DNA of 61,692 nt. Source: Zygnema cylindricum. Lineage: Eukaryota > Streptophyta > Zygnematophyceae > Zygnematales > Zygnemataceae. Positions 1 to 10,680 of this stretch are shown in pieces. Both the position numbers and the translations under genes were made by a program. Each line of letters starts with the position of its first letter. Position 1 is the stretch's first letter. The notes beneath the pieces were generated by a model. It was not told the origin of the DNA. It saw only the letters and a list, made by a program, of their open reading frames with translations, and ran no database searches. The stretch spans positions 312,971-374,662 of the forward strand of contig JBBHKE010000190.1 in the NCBI GenBank assembly GCA_037447655.1, given 5' to 3'.

Positions 1-584
1 CCCCACCCCTCCCCCTTCTTCTTTTTCTCTCTTTCCCCCCCCACCCCCCTCTTCTTTTGTTCTTTCTTTCTCTCCCCATTTTCCTTTTTAATTAATTTTA
101 TTTATTTGATTTTTTAATTTTTTTATTCTGTTTTGTTTATAGGGGCAGAAGAGGGAAGCAGGAGGAGAGTGGGGAGGAGGGAAGGAGAAGGAGAAAGTAC
201 CTCCTGACTACTGGTTGACACGTGGCATTTCCCCGTGACATGTGGCAACACGGAATTGTGACACATGTCACTTTTTGGATCTGATGAGATTCCGTACGGA
301 GGGAAGGTTCCAGGAATGAGAGTCTGTCCGTACACATTTTGCCTCTCGACTGAAAATCCTAAAAGGGAAGGCGTCCTCCGGAAGGTAAAAAGGGGTTTTA
401 GAACTTGACCTAATTTTTGAATTTTCATGGTAAATTATTTCAGATATTTGTTTTGTCTTATTTTTTTAATTTTTTAGTTTATTTATTTTAATTAATTTTT
501 CCTTTTACCCCTCTCTTTCTTTCTTGTTTTCTTCTCCCCCCACCCCCCCCTTTCTCTCTTTTTCTTCTTCCCCCTCCCCACCCC
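1..584. repeat. Long perfect mirror repeat 1 (arms 1-142 and 443-584)
   Basis: Bases 443-584 are the exact same-strand reversal (not the complement) of bases 1-142: position i equals position 585-i. I compared the arms base by base and found no mismatch. The outer part is a pyrimidine tract with a few A and G interruptions; the inner part is a mixed A/T stretch. The 300-bp middle (143-442) is not mirrored. It holds a purine-rich stretch, a CACGTG-type box near 220 and GTAC motifs, but no convincing gene. The left arm touches the window edge, so the repeat may extend further left. Pure pyrimidine mirror tracts can form triplex (H-DNA), but that does not explain a 142-bp mixed-sequence match. 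Confidence 0.93.
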
Positions 585-1929
585 TTTTTACCCCTTTTTG
601 GGGATTAGGGGAATTGGGGTTTTTTTATTTGTATTTTTTTTTGTACTTTTTGGTAAAAAAATACAAAAGGGTATTAAAAAAAAAAAGGATTGAACAAAGC
701 CGTCGATATTTTCTTTTCTTTTTCTCTTTTCAGGTCTTCAGAAAAAACAAAAAAAATAAAAAAAAATGGTATTGATAAAAGAAATCTTATGTCGTTTTCC
801 TCTTGATTATACCCCTTTAAAATTGGCTTTAAAATTAAATATCCAAAATAAAATAAAAAAAGGGGTGGGAAGAGAAAAATTGGAGAAATCTGTGGGACTC
901 GTTAATACTAGTAATTGCTAAAAACTTTAATTAAAAAAAATAAAAAATTATACATATGTACCACAGTTTCAGAATTTCAAATATAAATTTAAATTTAAAT
1001 TCAAATTTAAATTCAAATTCAAATTGTCAAGATCGACATAACATTCTACAATCGGAAGAGGAGAAAAAAATAAGCACAAATGTAAAAAACAAACCGTTTC
1101 CGTACGACACGTCAGCTTTGTTATCCGCTGCGTCATCATTTGGTTCGTTGCGGTTGCAGTACGGCTGATTTCCAGAAGTCGAAACGACAAAACAGAGAAT
1201 GCTTCCGTACGCGATACGATCAAAAGTACAAATAATGTAATTTTAGGGTGGGTACCCATGTTTTAAAGTAAAGGCTTGTTTTTGTCGTTTTCCTGCAAAA
1301 TTGAACTCAATCGAGAAAATATAATGCCGTACGAATAAAGTACAAAACCTAAAAGTACAATTTGTGACATCATTCAACTCACCACCTGAGCGACAACGAA
1401 TAGTAAAATAATTTCGCACGTGTCACACGATTTTAAACAATTTTACACGAAGGAGAGTACACGCTATTTTTTTTTTTTACCCGTCACATGCATGTACTTT
1501 AAAAATTGTAAGCGTCTGTGTAAGTAGGCGTTTTACAATATGTGTTTTAAGTGCGCACGATATTTTATGCATATTGTAATTGTGTGCAGTTAAACACCCC
1601 TATTTTCCGTACCCTGCTGTCACCTTCTACCTCAGCATAGTGACGTAGCTGGAATTTACTTCTGGCACCTTCGGCGGGGGGATTTTAGAGGGACAGCGGG
1701 GGGCAACAAATGCCGCGGAAAAGATCAACGAACTGTCTTTACAAAAATTGCGATGGGAAAACCATCTTAGTACAAAAAAGGTAAAACTGAAAAAAAAACA
1801 TTTGGAGACTACAAGAGTCACAAAAAAGTAATCTACGCCTAAAAACAAAAAAGAAAGAACAAAACTAACAAGAGCAAAGAACGAAAACAAAACAATAACA
1901 AACTAAGACCGCCTACAAAATGAAAAAAC
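585..1929. other. AT-rich spacer, no gene recognised
   Basis: The reading frames here are short and low-complexity. The stretch has long A and T runs, scattered GTAC and GTACG motifs around 1100-1340, and two ACGTG-like boxes near 1110 and 1420. It may be degenerate transposon or LTR debris, but nothing aligns clearly with the elements further right. Confidence 0.5.
979..1026. repeat. Short AAATTT/AAATTC minisatellite
   Basis: About eight head-to-tail copies of a 6-bp unit alternating AAATTT and AAATTC. It gives an Asn-Leu dipeptide run in one translation frame, which is a composition artefact and not a protein. Confidence 0.8.
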
Positions 1930-2931
1930 CTAGACTAGATTACCCGTAGGCAAACGAACCACGGAGATCATGGATGTGAACCGGGTCCCTTGCGGAAGGT
2001 CTGGAAGACCCCGCCGATCGTCCGCGAGTGTGCTACATCGAAGGAGAGCCGCCGCTTGCGCACGTTGAAGTGCAATTGAGACAAGCTGACGGTAAAACGC
2101 AACAAATTGACTCGATGGAGGACTCCCTGAACCCCGAGATTCAAACTTTCTTCGCGCACACTGTCGAAAGAAGTCATCAAAAGACTTGTCCAAAGAACCA
2201 ACAATCTCCACTGCAAATGGGACAAACTGGTTCGACGGGTCTTGGTGAGCGTAGTCTCGTTCTTTTGTAGCCGCTGCGTCCTGAGCCGCCACACCTAAAT
2301 GCGAAGCCGCGCGAAATGAAATGTGTGTCCCGGTCGGATACGTGAGGACCACATCGCCAAGCGTCCTCCCAACAACATGAAGAAAAACCTAGTCAACCCG
2401 AGGGTTGTAAGAACCCTTAGATTGGGGCCGAGGTGGAAGCATAATTGAAACCTCACGTTTGACAGTGTAGCCCGCCTCGACACCAATGGCAGCAATGGCA
2501 TCTCGCACCAATTCATGCGCGACAATTCGTTCCCCACCATGCGAGCAACGAAGCAAATGGATCCCCTCAGCATCAATAGCTTGGCTACAAACGCACCGAG
2601 CCCCCCCCAAAAGCGGAGGGTGAGGCAAACCCAACCGCAAGCGTAGAGCAAAAGTAAATTGGTCAGACGATAGACGGAGTGTCAAAAATGTTGGTGTTGC
2701 TTGTAGCCATGCACCAGCCCCAAGCCTAAAACACGAACATAAACGAGCACGCGCTTGAGCAGAAGGTAGCGCCTCCACATGTTTAGCTTTGGGCGACATG
2801 GATAGTTCTAGAGGAATTCTTCGTAATTTTATTTCAAAAACGGAGGCGAAAACGAGTGACCGAAAAAAAATTGCGAAAATGGTGGCGTTGATGTGTTGCG
2901 AGGACCTTCGACCATTTTTGATGGTCGACAA
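1930..2931 (-). pseudogene. C-terminal part of a LINE-like reverse transcriptase protein
   Basis: Two co-linear minus-strand frames are separated only by one in-frame TAG near 2389. Together they match the pattern of the C-terminus of a plant/protist non-LTR reverse transcriptase: an ARARL start, a WLQATPT-like motif, an LRLRLGLP motif, then a Cys-x-Cys...His-x3-Cys cluster (about 2545-2600). After that come spaced R-V-D, D-V-V and K...Y residues and a PFAVEI-like motif, which resemble a PD-(D/E)XK restriction-like endonuclease. The polymerase core is absent, so the copy is 5'-truncated, as is usual for LINEs. The hAT fragment starts at the upstream boundary (about 2800). Recognition is from motif memory, so the exact LINE clade is uncertain. 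Confidence 0.6.
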
Positions 2932-3966
2932 TTCAGCTATGATTTATTTTGAATTCCATTTAGGATGGCGTTAATGTATATGTCATTATAACTTGTTTTG
3001 TTAATAAATTTATATTATTGAGCTTCATCACTATTTTCTTATCTATAATTTATATTCGTACGCTTATTTTTATTTTTTTATTATTATTTGGTTTGTCATG
3101 ATGTTATTTTGATATGAACCTTATTTATTGATCATGGTTAATAATTGTATGCTATTTTCTTATTCTTTTTTTTTTGTTCCCAGGTTTTCAAGCATTTTGT
3201 CAAGCATTATTTGATGTTGGTGTTTCGTCCAACAAAAGTGTTGACATGGACCAACTATTCCCGTCCGCCAATGGTGTAAAAAACTACAATATATCTTTTG
3301 CCAAAGATATTTGTAGTTTGATCATCCCAAAACTTAAAGAAAATATTGATAACAATATTTTCGTCGCATTTACGACCGATCTCTGGACCGAGACAATAAA
3401 AAGAACCTCATTCATGTTTGTAACGGCTCATTTTATTGACAAGGAATTTAAACTTCATGCTCGGACACTTCAAGTCGATCATTTTCCGAAGGAAAAACAT
3501 ACCGCATAAAATGTTTTAACGGCTTTCAAAAATTGTTTGACCAATTTTGAATTGTCTAATTTTGATGTTTTGGCAAATCGTTGCGTTGTTGTGACCGAAA
3601 GTGGCTCTAACATGTGTGCGACTGAAGGTCTACCGAGTATGTTTAGTTGGATACCTTGCGCGGACCATAAAATTGCTACAATTGTGACAACGATTTTCAA
3701 CAAGAGCGGAACTTCCAACAAATACAAATACGATGTTGAAGTTCCTAAATTTTGTGATCTAATAGTTGCTTGTAAATCATTGGTCACGTTTTTCAAACAG
3801 AGAAATTTACAAAATCTTTTGAAAAACACTTTAAAACAAGAAAACGCAACGCGGTGGAATTCTTTGCTCTGAATGCTTAACAGTATTTACGATGCATTCA
3901 ATGAGATAGGATCAATCGCTCAAGCAAAAAATAAATTGATACTTTTTGCTTGTATCAATAAGACTC
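2789..3966 (+). pseudogene. hAT transposase, N-terminal half (split by element A)
   Basis: The first exon-like piece (to about 2970) encodes a KKIAKMVA...LRPFLMVDNSA segment typical of the region after the BED finger in hAT transposases. The BED finger itself is missing at the LINE junction. A probable intron follows, with a T-rich acceptor ending TTCCCAG at 3182; the donor is unclear. From 3183 the frame encodes a classic hAT core including FTTDLWT, then the catalytic-domain region with CADHKIA. In-frame stops occur near 3507 and 3870. Element A inserted at 3967-3971 with a 5-bp duplication (ACCTT). The C-terminal half resumes at 18658. Confidence 0.82.
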
Positions 3967-3971
3967 ACCTT

Positions 3972-4958
3972 TGCAACTCTGAGACCTCCATTGGTACCCA
4001 AAGCAGGCAGCTTACTAGAAGCCTCTAGGATAACCTCAACCCTTTTGTCTTTGTATAAGTATAGATGACACCCAAACAGTATACAGACTGACCAAAGTGC
4101 ACCCCTTGAAAGAGCTGACTCCCCTGAGTCTGCCACAAAAAGGATCATTGAATTTGCTCCCCTGAGCAGTTAATTATCAATGGTCAAAGATGACTTTTTA
4201 TACAAAAGCTCTCTGGGAGAGAGGCGGCTTCCTCTAATTTCCCAAGTTCTAAACCCCTTTCTAAACCCTCTACAACTGATGTAGAGAGCCAATCAATTAA
4301 GTGTATAGTACAGACACGTACTTTGTCCGGAGTACTTTCTGTACGGCCATTGTACGACATGGCCAAAAAGACGACGCCTGCCATATCCGGGTTCGCCATA
4401 GTATGTCCCGGAGATGCCGTCATCCAATGTCATGCTGCCACGTGTCACCCGGTGTGGCTATGACCGCAAACCGCCAAATAGATCATTCCGCGATGCCGGC
4501 TTCTTTCTCCGTCGTTGGATTGATGTCGGCCTTATCTTATAGCCGTTTAAAATACAAACAGTACTTTTAAGTGTAATTCTATTTAACTGTGTCTGTGTGA
4601 TTGTCGTCCGTTTGTCAGTAAATCGAACTTCTCAATTTTGTTATCTTTAAGTAACTATCGTACCCTATATACTTCAACACTGGTCTTACACTACAGGTTA
4701 AGACTAACGGCTATATTAACGGACGGTAGGTACCGAGATCAAATCCTGGGTCCGTCAATCCTTTTGGTAAGTTTACCAATGATCTACCTTCTGACAAGCA
4801 GGAGGATAGGCAGCCATGGCTCTAGCTTCTTCTCCAGCCTTTAGTGACTACGACAAGTACGAGGCCTAGAGAGAGAAGTTAGAAGAAGGCTGCCTCTGCT
4901 TTTTCCTGCTCTTATTTAACTTAATTGAATAGCCTAGAAAATACCTTTAATTTCAACA
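3972..4958 (-). repeat. Element A 3' LTR
   Basis: 987 bp, next to the polypurine tract complement CTCCCCTTA at 4959-4967. On the plus strand (antisense to the element) it carries a tRNA-like T-arm (about 4732-4752), the conserved hairpin at 4809-4896 and a TTTTT run at 4901-4905. GTAC motifs cluster around 4270-4350. The R/U5 part holds the conserved short frame starting MILFVADSGES (4148 down to 3912). Confidence 0.92.
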
Positions 4959-4971
4959 CTCCCCTTATTTT

Positions 4972-5365
4972 CTAGTCACTTTTAATTTTAAGTCCACATC
5001 TCTCACTGCAAAAAAATAATTTAGGAGACGGTACAGGCTTAGTCATCATGTGTGCCACCATCTCACTGTCTGGTCTGTATTCTAGACTTATTATTTTGTT
5101 CTCAACTTTTTCTCTAACAAAGCTAAGTCTGATGTCCATGTGTTTTCCCTTAAAATGATGTTTGGGATTAGCAGCAATTGCAATTGCTGGTTGATTATCA
5201 CAGAATGTTTTTTGAATTCCACTCTTTAGGTACCCCAATTCACTAAGCAAGGATTTGACCCACATCAATTCCTTCACAGCAGAGCAAGATGCCATATACT
5301 CTACCTCCATGGTAGACTAAGCAATGACCTTTTGCTTCTTACTGCTCCAACAACAAGCACCATTC
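4972..5365 (-). pseudogene. Element A RNase H C-terminal segment
   Basis: Encodes the end of a copia RNase H domain: MEVEYMASCSAVKELMW (acidic E), FCDNQ (acidic D), then KHMDIRLSFVREKVENK and the MMTKPVPSPKL tail common to all Pol proteins in this window. It is cut from the rest of Pol by element B at 5365 and ends just before the polypurine tract. Confidence 0.88.
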
Positions 5366-6518
5366 TGAAACTCTGAGACCTCCATTGGCCCTCAGAGTAA
5401 GCAGATCCAAAGAAAATAATCTAGATAGTGCGACTCTTAACTTGATATAAATCCAAATGACTAACCCCTTCACAATCAAAACCCAAATAAAGATTCACCC
5501 CTGTGAAATAAGACTTTTTGTGTGGTCAGTTCCACTACAGAATGCAAAGTTAGAATATGAGATTTGGACACATTCACCCACTTTGACTTTCCCTTTGAAA
5601 TGCAGCCACCCTGGCAGACAAAAACTCTGACCGACTTCACCCCTGTGTAGCCTGGACTCCCCTGAGTCCGCAGCAAAAAGAATCACTGAAAATGGTCAAG
5701 TAAATTGATAGTTATGGCTGCCCAAAGTTAGCCATTTATACAAGATGCTCTCTGGGAGAGGCGACTAGCTACTCAAAATATTCTAAGTCCTATTCTCACT
5801 CTAAGACCCTATCTACTGACGTACGGCACCAATCACATCACTGCACCATACAGATAAGTATAGGTGCAGGTGTACTTTCTGTACGACAATTGTACGATAT
5901 GGCTGAAATGTCAACACATGTCATATATCTATTTGTTCCCGTAATCTCCGGCGTCGCCGCAATCCAATGTTGACGTGCCATGTGTCATCGTATGTGGCGA
6001 TGACCGCAAACCGCCAAAGGTACATATCCCGCGATCGCGGCGCCTATCGTGGTCGTCCGATCAAATCCGACTATATTGCTAGCCGTTGAAAATAGACGCG
6101 CGGTATTTGTTTCGCGGTCGAACCAAATGCGCGGTATGCGTTTTAATAAATAAATCTGTACTCCGTACTATCCATAACTGTATCTATGCAATACGTATAT
6201 ATTTCCAGTTAAATGAACTAGTCTACGTGTAACTATATAAATAATTATCAAACCCCATACGTCATAATACCAGCTCTAGTCTAAATGGATAAAGTCACCG
6301 GCTAACGGCGAATTGACGGACGATAGGTACCAGGATCAATTCCTGGGTCCGTCAAACACCTTTTGGTAAGTCATACTAATTTACCCCCTGTCTTCTCTAG
6401 AGAGCTTAGACAGTCATGGCTCTAGCTCCCTATCTAGCCTTCAGTGACTACAACAAGTGTGGGGGCTTGGAGAGGGGAGTTAGAGGCAGACTGCCTCTGC
6501 CTTTTTCTATCCTATTAC
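5366..6518 (-). repeat. Element B 3' LTR, larger part (split by element C)
   Basis: It reads TGAAACTCTGAGACC at its plus-strand left end and breaks at the ATTAC target duplicated by element C; the last 28 bp resume at 10653-10680. It contains the antisense tRNA-like unit with T-arm near 6330-6350, the conserved hairpin about 6408-6497, and TTTTT at 6502-6506. GTAC motifs cluster at about 5820-5905. Confidence 0.92.
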
Positions 6519-6889
6519 TGTTGTTGTACAACCAACGGTGCAGGTGAAGGAGCAGCAGTAGTATTATAAGTAGACATGATACACTCTCAGAAGCCATCAA
6601 GAATCCTACCAAACAGCTGTTCTTAAGTGCTCACCAATTCTTATACAAGCATCCAAACCTCACAAAACTCTATCATAATATACAGTAGCATTAACACTGA
6701 TAACTCCCAAAGTTATAGCACAATTGACTTGACAACACTCAAGATATAATACTCTGAAGTTTCCCAAAAACTATTTGCAGTTTTACTACCTGGAAGTCTG
6801 GATACATAATATGTTATGAGTCCTAAGTCTTATACTTGTGTTGAACTGGCAACACCAGTGTACTTGAGAGGTACGTCAAACCACCAAGC

Positions 6890-6995
6890 TACCACTAATC
6901 TGTCAAGCTACCATAGAGCTATCACTAAGCTACCACTGAGCTATCACTAAGCTACCACTTAGTTACCCACTAAGTTACCACTGAGTTCCCACTAA
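6890..6995 (-). repeat. Minisatellite of tRNA A-box-like units in element C LTR
   Basis: On the minus strand (element sense) about nine units of 10-12 bp resemble TAGCTTAGTGG, TAGCTCAGTGG or TAACTTAGTGG. These fit the Pol III A-box consensus TRGCNNAGTGG. A shorter version lies in the 5' LTR at about 10275-10375. No matching B box was found nearby. Confidence 0.7.
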
Positions 6996-7124
6996 GTTGA
7001 CTAGAATCGTATCTATTGCAGTTGCTCTATCCTATACAGAATCACATTAAGAATATCATACGTTGCGTTGTCCGTACGGACCATATCAAATATATTCGTG
7101 GTTGCTTTGTCCTGTCTGTGTTGC

Positions 7125-7360
7125 AGCTTCGCTGCTGCGCTGCTCTGCTGCTGCGCTGCTCTGCTGTATAGCAGCTGCTCTGCTGTATAGCAGCTGCTCT
7201 GCTGTATAGCAGCTGCGCTACTGTATAGCAGCTGCGCTATTGTATAGCAGTTGCGCTGCTGTATAGCAGCTGCGCTGCTCTGTTGTATAGCAGCTGCGCT
7301 GCTCTGTCTGTATAGCAGCTGCGCTGCTTTGTCTGTAAAGCAGCTTCGTTGCTCCGAGAC
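7125..7360. repeat. GCTGC / TATAGCAGCTGC microsatellite
   Basis: Tandem units of CTGCTGTATAGCAGCTGCG, each holding the palindrome GCAGCTGC. The block is long in the 3' LTR and short in the 5' LTR (about 10500-10610), so it changes length between copies of one element. The Gln/Ala/Ser-rich translations here are spurious. Confidence 0.88.
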
Positions 7361-7385
7361 TGAAAGCTTTCCAAAAAATACAACA

Positions 7386-8965
7386 AAACACTTTATATTG
7401 TTAACGCTCACAAAAATAGTTAAAAAAATCATAAACCATGTTTCTAACACAAATTTGAGTTTGCGCTTACAAAGATATTTGTAACAAACAACGTTTATTG
7501 TTCAAGGTCACAAAAAGAGGTAAAATAAACTCCGAACCATGTTAACAACACAAGTTTGTGTTTGCGCTAACAACAATAGCGGTAACAAACACTTTATATT
7601 GTTAACGGTCACAAAAATAGTTAAAAAAAACCCTAAACCATGTTTCTAACACAAATTTGAGTTTGCGAAAATTAAGATATTTGTATAAAAAAATGTTATT
7701 GTTCGCAGTCACGATAAGAGGTAAAAAAAATTCCAAACCATGTTTATAACACAAGTTTGTGTTTACGCTAACAACAATAGTGGTAACAAACTCTTTTTAT
7801 TGTTAACGCTCACAAAATAGTTTAAAAATAACCTAAACTATGTTTCTTACACAAATTTGAGTTTGCGCTAATAAAGACATTTGTAACAAACAACGTTTGT
7901 TGTTCGCGGTCACAAAAAAATGTAAAATATACTTCGAACCATGTTTATTACACAAGTTTGTTTTTGCTCTAACAACAATAGTGGTAACAAACTCTTTATA
8001 TTGTTAACGCTCACAAAATAGTTAAATAAAACCCTAAACCATGTTTCTAACACAAATTTGAGTTTGCGCTAAAAAAGGTATTTGTAACAAACAACGTTTA
8101 TTTTTCACGGTCACATAAAGAGGTAAAATAAACTCCGAAACATATTAACAACACAAGTTTGTGTTTGCGCTAACAACAATAGTGGTAACAAACACTTTAT
8201 TTTGTTAACGCTCACAAAAATAGTAAAAAAATACCCTAAACCTTGTTTCATACATAAATTTGAGTTTGCGCTAACAAAGGTATTTGTAACATACAATTTT
8301 TATTGTTTGCGGTGTTAAAAAGAGGAATAATAAACTCCGAATCATGTTTATAACACAAGTTGGTGTTTACGCTAACAACAATAGTGGTAACAAACTCTTT
8401 TTATTGTTAACGCTCACAAAATAGTTAAAAAAAACCCTAAACCAAGTTTCTAACACAAATTTGAGTTTGCGCTAACAATGTTATATGTGACAAACAACGT
8501 TTATTGTTCGCGTTCACAAAATAAACTCTGAACCATGTTTATAACACAAGTTTGTGTTTGTTCTAACAACAATAGTGGTAACAAACTCTTTATATTGTTA
8601 ACACTCACAAAAATAGTTAAAAAAAAACCTAAACCTTGTTTTTAACACAAATTTGAGTTTGCGCTAACAAATATATTTGTAACAAACAACATTCATTGTT
8701 CTCTTTCACAAAAAGAGGTAAAATAAACTCTGAACCATGTTTATAACACAAGTTTGTGTTTGCGCAAACAACAATAGTGGTAACAAACTCTTTTTATTGT
8801 TAACGCTCACAAAAATAGTAAAAAACACCCTAAACCTTGTTTCTAACACAAATTTGAGTTAGCCCTAACAAAGATATTTGTGACAAACAACGTTTATTGT
8901 TCGCGTTCATAAAATAAAATCTGAACCATGTTTATAACACAAGTTTGTGTTTGTGCTAACAACCA
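7386..8965. repeat. Dimeric ~200-bp tandem array inside element C
   Basis: About eight head-to-tail copies with a period near 201 bp. The recurring TATTGTTAACGCTCAC block appears near 7395, 7598, 7799, 8001, 8203, 8404, 8594 and 8795. Each unit is itself two related ~100-bp halves: one carries ATTGTTAACGCTCACAAAA and ACACAAATTTGAGTTTGCG, the other ATTGTTCGCGGTCACAAAA and ACACAAGTTTGTGTTTGCG. This is a higher-order arrangement like a centromeric satellite. It fills the place of pol. Confidence 0.93.
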
Positions 8966-8977
8966 TGTATCCATTAT

Positions 8978-9973
8978 CTATCCGGGGTCCTTCGCGCCCT
9001 CCATTGCAGCCGCCATAGCGAATAGATCCGTATCGTCCTCCGTAGAAACCGTCAAAGTCTCGTCTTGGAGAGACGAAGAAGCCGAAAATAGTGTATTTCC
9101 ACGAGGTGTAGTCCCCGTGAAGCCTTTGTAAAACTGGCTTTGTTGCCATCCCGGCCGGTATAAACCTGTATCGTTAGCTTTTTTAAGCTTAGGACAAAAT
9201 TTGTATCCATGACCTCTCTCACTACAATAAAAGCATGCATTGTTGGATTGTCTATTTCCACCTTGATTAAAATGTCTGAACTGATTAAACTGATTCCTTT
9301 GCTGATTAAACTGTCCTTTTCTCTCAAAGTTTGAATTAAAAGCCTCTACTTGCTCAATATTGAGAATATTAGATGTAGCTTCCTCCTCTAGTAAAATATT
9401 GATGGCTAATTGTAAAGTCCAGCTAGCTTTATCTTTTTGTTTGAGCATGTCAGTTGCTCCTTTCACACTACGAGGGAGACCCCTCATGAGCAATGCCGCC
9501 TGTTGAAAAGGAGGAAACAACCCACCTGCACAAGCATGTGCATCTGCAAGGATACGAAATTTGTTAGAATATTCAGCCATTGTACCGCCAGTGTACTTAT
9601 AGTCCCAAATTTTTCCAGCCAATAGAAGCTCTTCCTGGACATTGGCCTTTTCATAATCACTTTTAAGAGATTTCCAGATATCAATTGCTTTTTTCATCTT
9701 TATCCGAGACATAGCTAAGTCCTCAAATATACTAAATTTCAGAATAGAACGAGCTTGCGTATTCTTCTTAGACCATGACGGATCAGATTCATCCAGCGAA
9801 CCATCCAATATATCCAAAAGATTGACATTTTCAAAATGTGTTTCCACCATATTCGCCCAGTAAACATACTTATCCCCGGAAAACATAGGAATTCTTGATG
9901 ACAGGCCCATAACCTGTTGTTCTACAACCACCAGTGCAGGTGGAAGAGCAGCAGTAGTAGTAAAAGTAGACAT
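8978..9973 (-). CDS. gag: Gag of element C (331 aa)
   Basis: A Ty1/copia-type Gag (capsid plus nucleocapsid) that would coat and package element RNA. The first 20 residues are encoded inside the 5' LTR, and the frame then runs through the primer-binding site as VMG. A capsid-like helical region follows (about residues 40-200, including WKSLKSDYEKA and LLMRGLPRS). Next come an Asn/Gln/Phe-rich linker (218-245) and one CCHC zinc knuckle with C247, C250, H255 and C260. The frame is open and ends just before the tandem array. There is no protease or polymerase, so the element would depend on other copies for reverse transcription and integration. Confidence 0.85.
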   Translation of the reverse strand: MSTFTTTAALPPALVVVEQQVMGLSSRIPMFSGDKYVYWANMVETHFENVNLLDILDGSLDESDPSWSKKNTQARSILKFSIFEDLAMSRIKMKKAIDIWKSLKSDYEKANVQEELLLAGKIWDYKYTGGTMAEYSNKFRILADAHACAGGLFPPFQQAALLMRGLPRSVKGATDMLKQKDKASWTLQLAINILLEEEATSNILNIEQVEAFNSNFERKGQFNQQRNQFNQFRHFNQGGNRQSNNACFYCSERGHGYKFCPKLKKANDTGLYRPGWQQSQFYKGFTGTTPRGNTLFSASSSLQDETLTVSTEDDTDLFAMAAAMEGAKDPG

Positions 9974-10647
9974 GATACACTCTCAGAAGCTATCAAGAAT
10001 CCTACCAAACAGCTGTTCTTAAGTGCTCACCAATTCTTATACAAGCATCCAATCCTCACAAAACTCTATTAGAATATACAGTAGCATAAACAGTGATAAC
10101 TCCGAAAGTTATAGCACAATTGACGTGACAACACTCAAGATATAATGCTCAGAAGTTTCCCAAAAACTGACTGCAGTTTTACTACTTGGAAGTCTGGATA
10201 CATAATATGTTATGAGTCCTAAGTCTTCTACTTATGTTGAACTGGTAACACCAGTGTACTTGAGAGGTACGTCAAACCACCAAGCTACCACTAATCTGTC
10301 AAGCTACTATTGAGCTATCACTAAGCTACCACTAAGTTACCCACTAAGTTACCACTGAGTTCCCACTAAGTTGACTAGAATCGTATCTATCGCAGTTGCT
10401 CTATCTTGTACAGAATCACATTAAGAATATTAGACGTTGCGTTGTCCGTACGGACCATATCAAATATAATCGTGGTTGCCTTGTCCTGTCTGTGTTGCAG
10501 CTTCGCTGCTGCGGTGCTCTGCTGTATAGCAGCTGCGTTGCTCTGTTGTATAGCAGCTGCGCTGCTCTGTCTGTATAGCAGCTGCGCTGCTTTGTCTGTA
10601 AAGCAGTTGCGTTGCTATGAGACTGAAAGCTTTCCAAAAAGACAACA
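9915..10647 (-). repeat. Element C 5' LTR
   Basis: 733 bp. In element sense it begins TGTTGTCTTTTTGGAAAGC and ends GAACAACA, followed directly by the primer-binding site GGTTATGGGCC (complement at 9904-9914). The gag start codon (9971-9973) lies within it. Confidence 0.92.
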
Positions 10648-10680
10648 ATTACAGACCTAGAAAATACACAAATATCAACA

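Larger units (their letters stand above)
6519..7385 (-). repeat. Element C 3' LTR
   Basis: 867 bp against 733 bp for the 5' copy. The difference lies mainly in expansion of the GCTGC/TATAGCAGCTGC tract (7125-7360) and of the AGCTACCACT minisatellite (6890-6995). It ends CCAAAAAATACAACA. Confidence 0.9.
6519..10647 (-). mobile_element. Element C: gag-only LTR element with satellite-like array
   Basis: Flanked by ATTAC (6514-6518 and 10648-10652), beginning TGTTG and ending ACAACA. The LTRs are 6519-7385 and 9915-10647. The internal region holds a single gag frame and then, in place of pol, about 1.58 kb of tandem repeats reaching the 3' LTR. No polypurine tract is visible before the 3' LTR, where the sequence is an AT-rich repeat unit. 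Confidence 0.92.

Noticed and set aside
524-775. 83-codon Phe/Ser/Pro-rich frame
   Set aside because: Low-complexity pyrimidine tract within and beside mirror repeat 1.
7013-7450. Gln/Ala/Ser-rich 145-codon frame in element C LTR
   Set aside because: It is a translation of the GCTGC microsatellite and changes length between the two LTR copies.
7386-8965. Possible CRISPR array
   Set aside because: Units are contiguous ~200-bp tandem repeats with no unique spacers, inside a eukaryotic LTR element.
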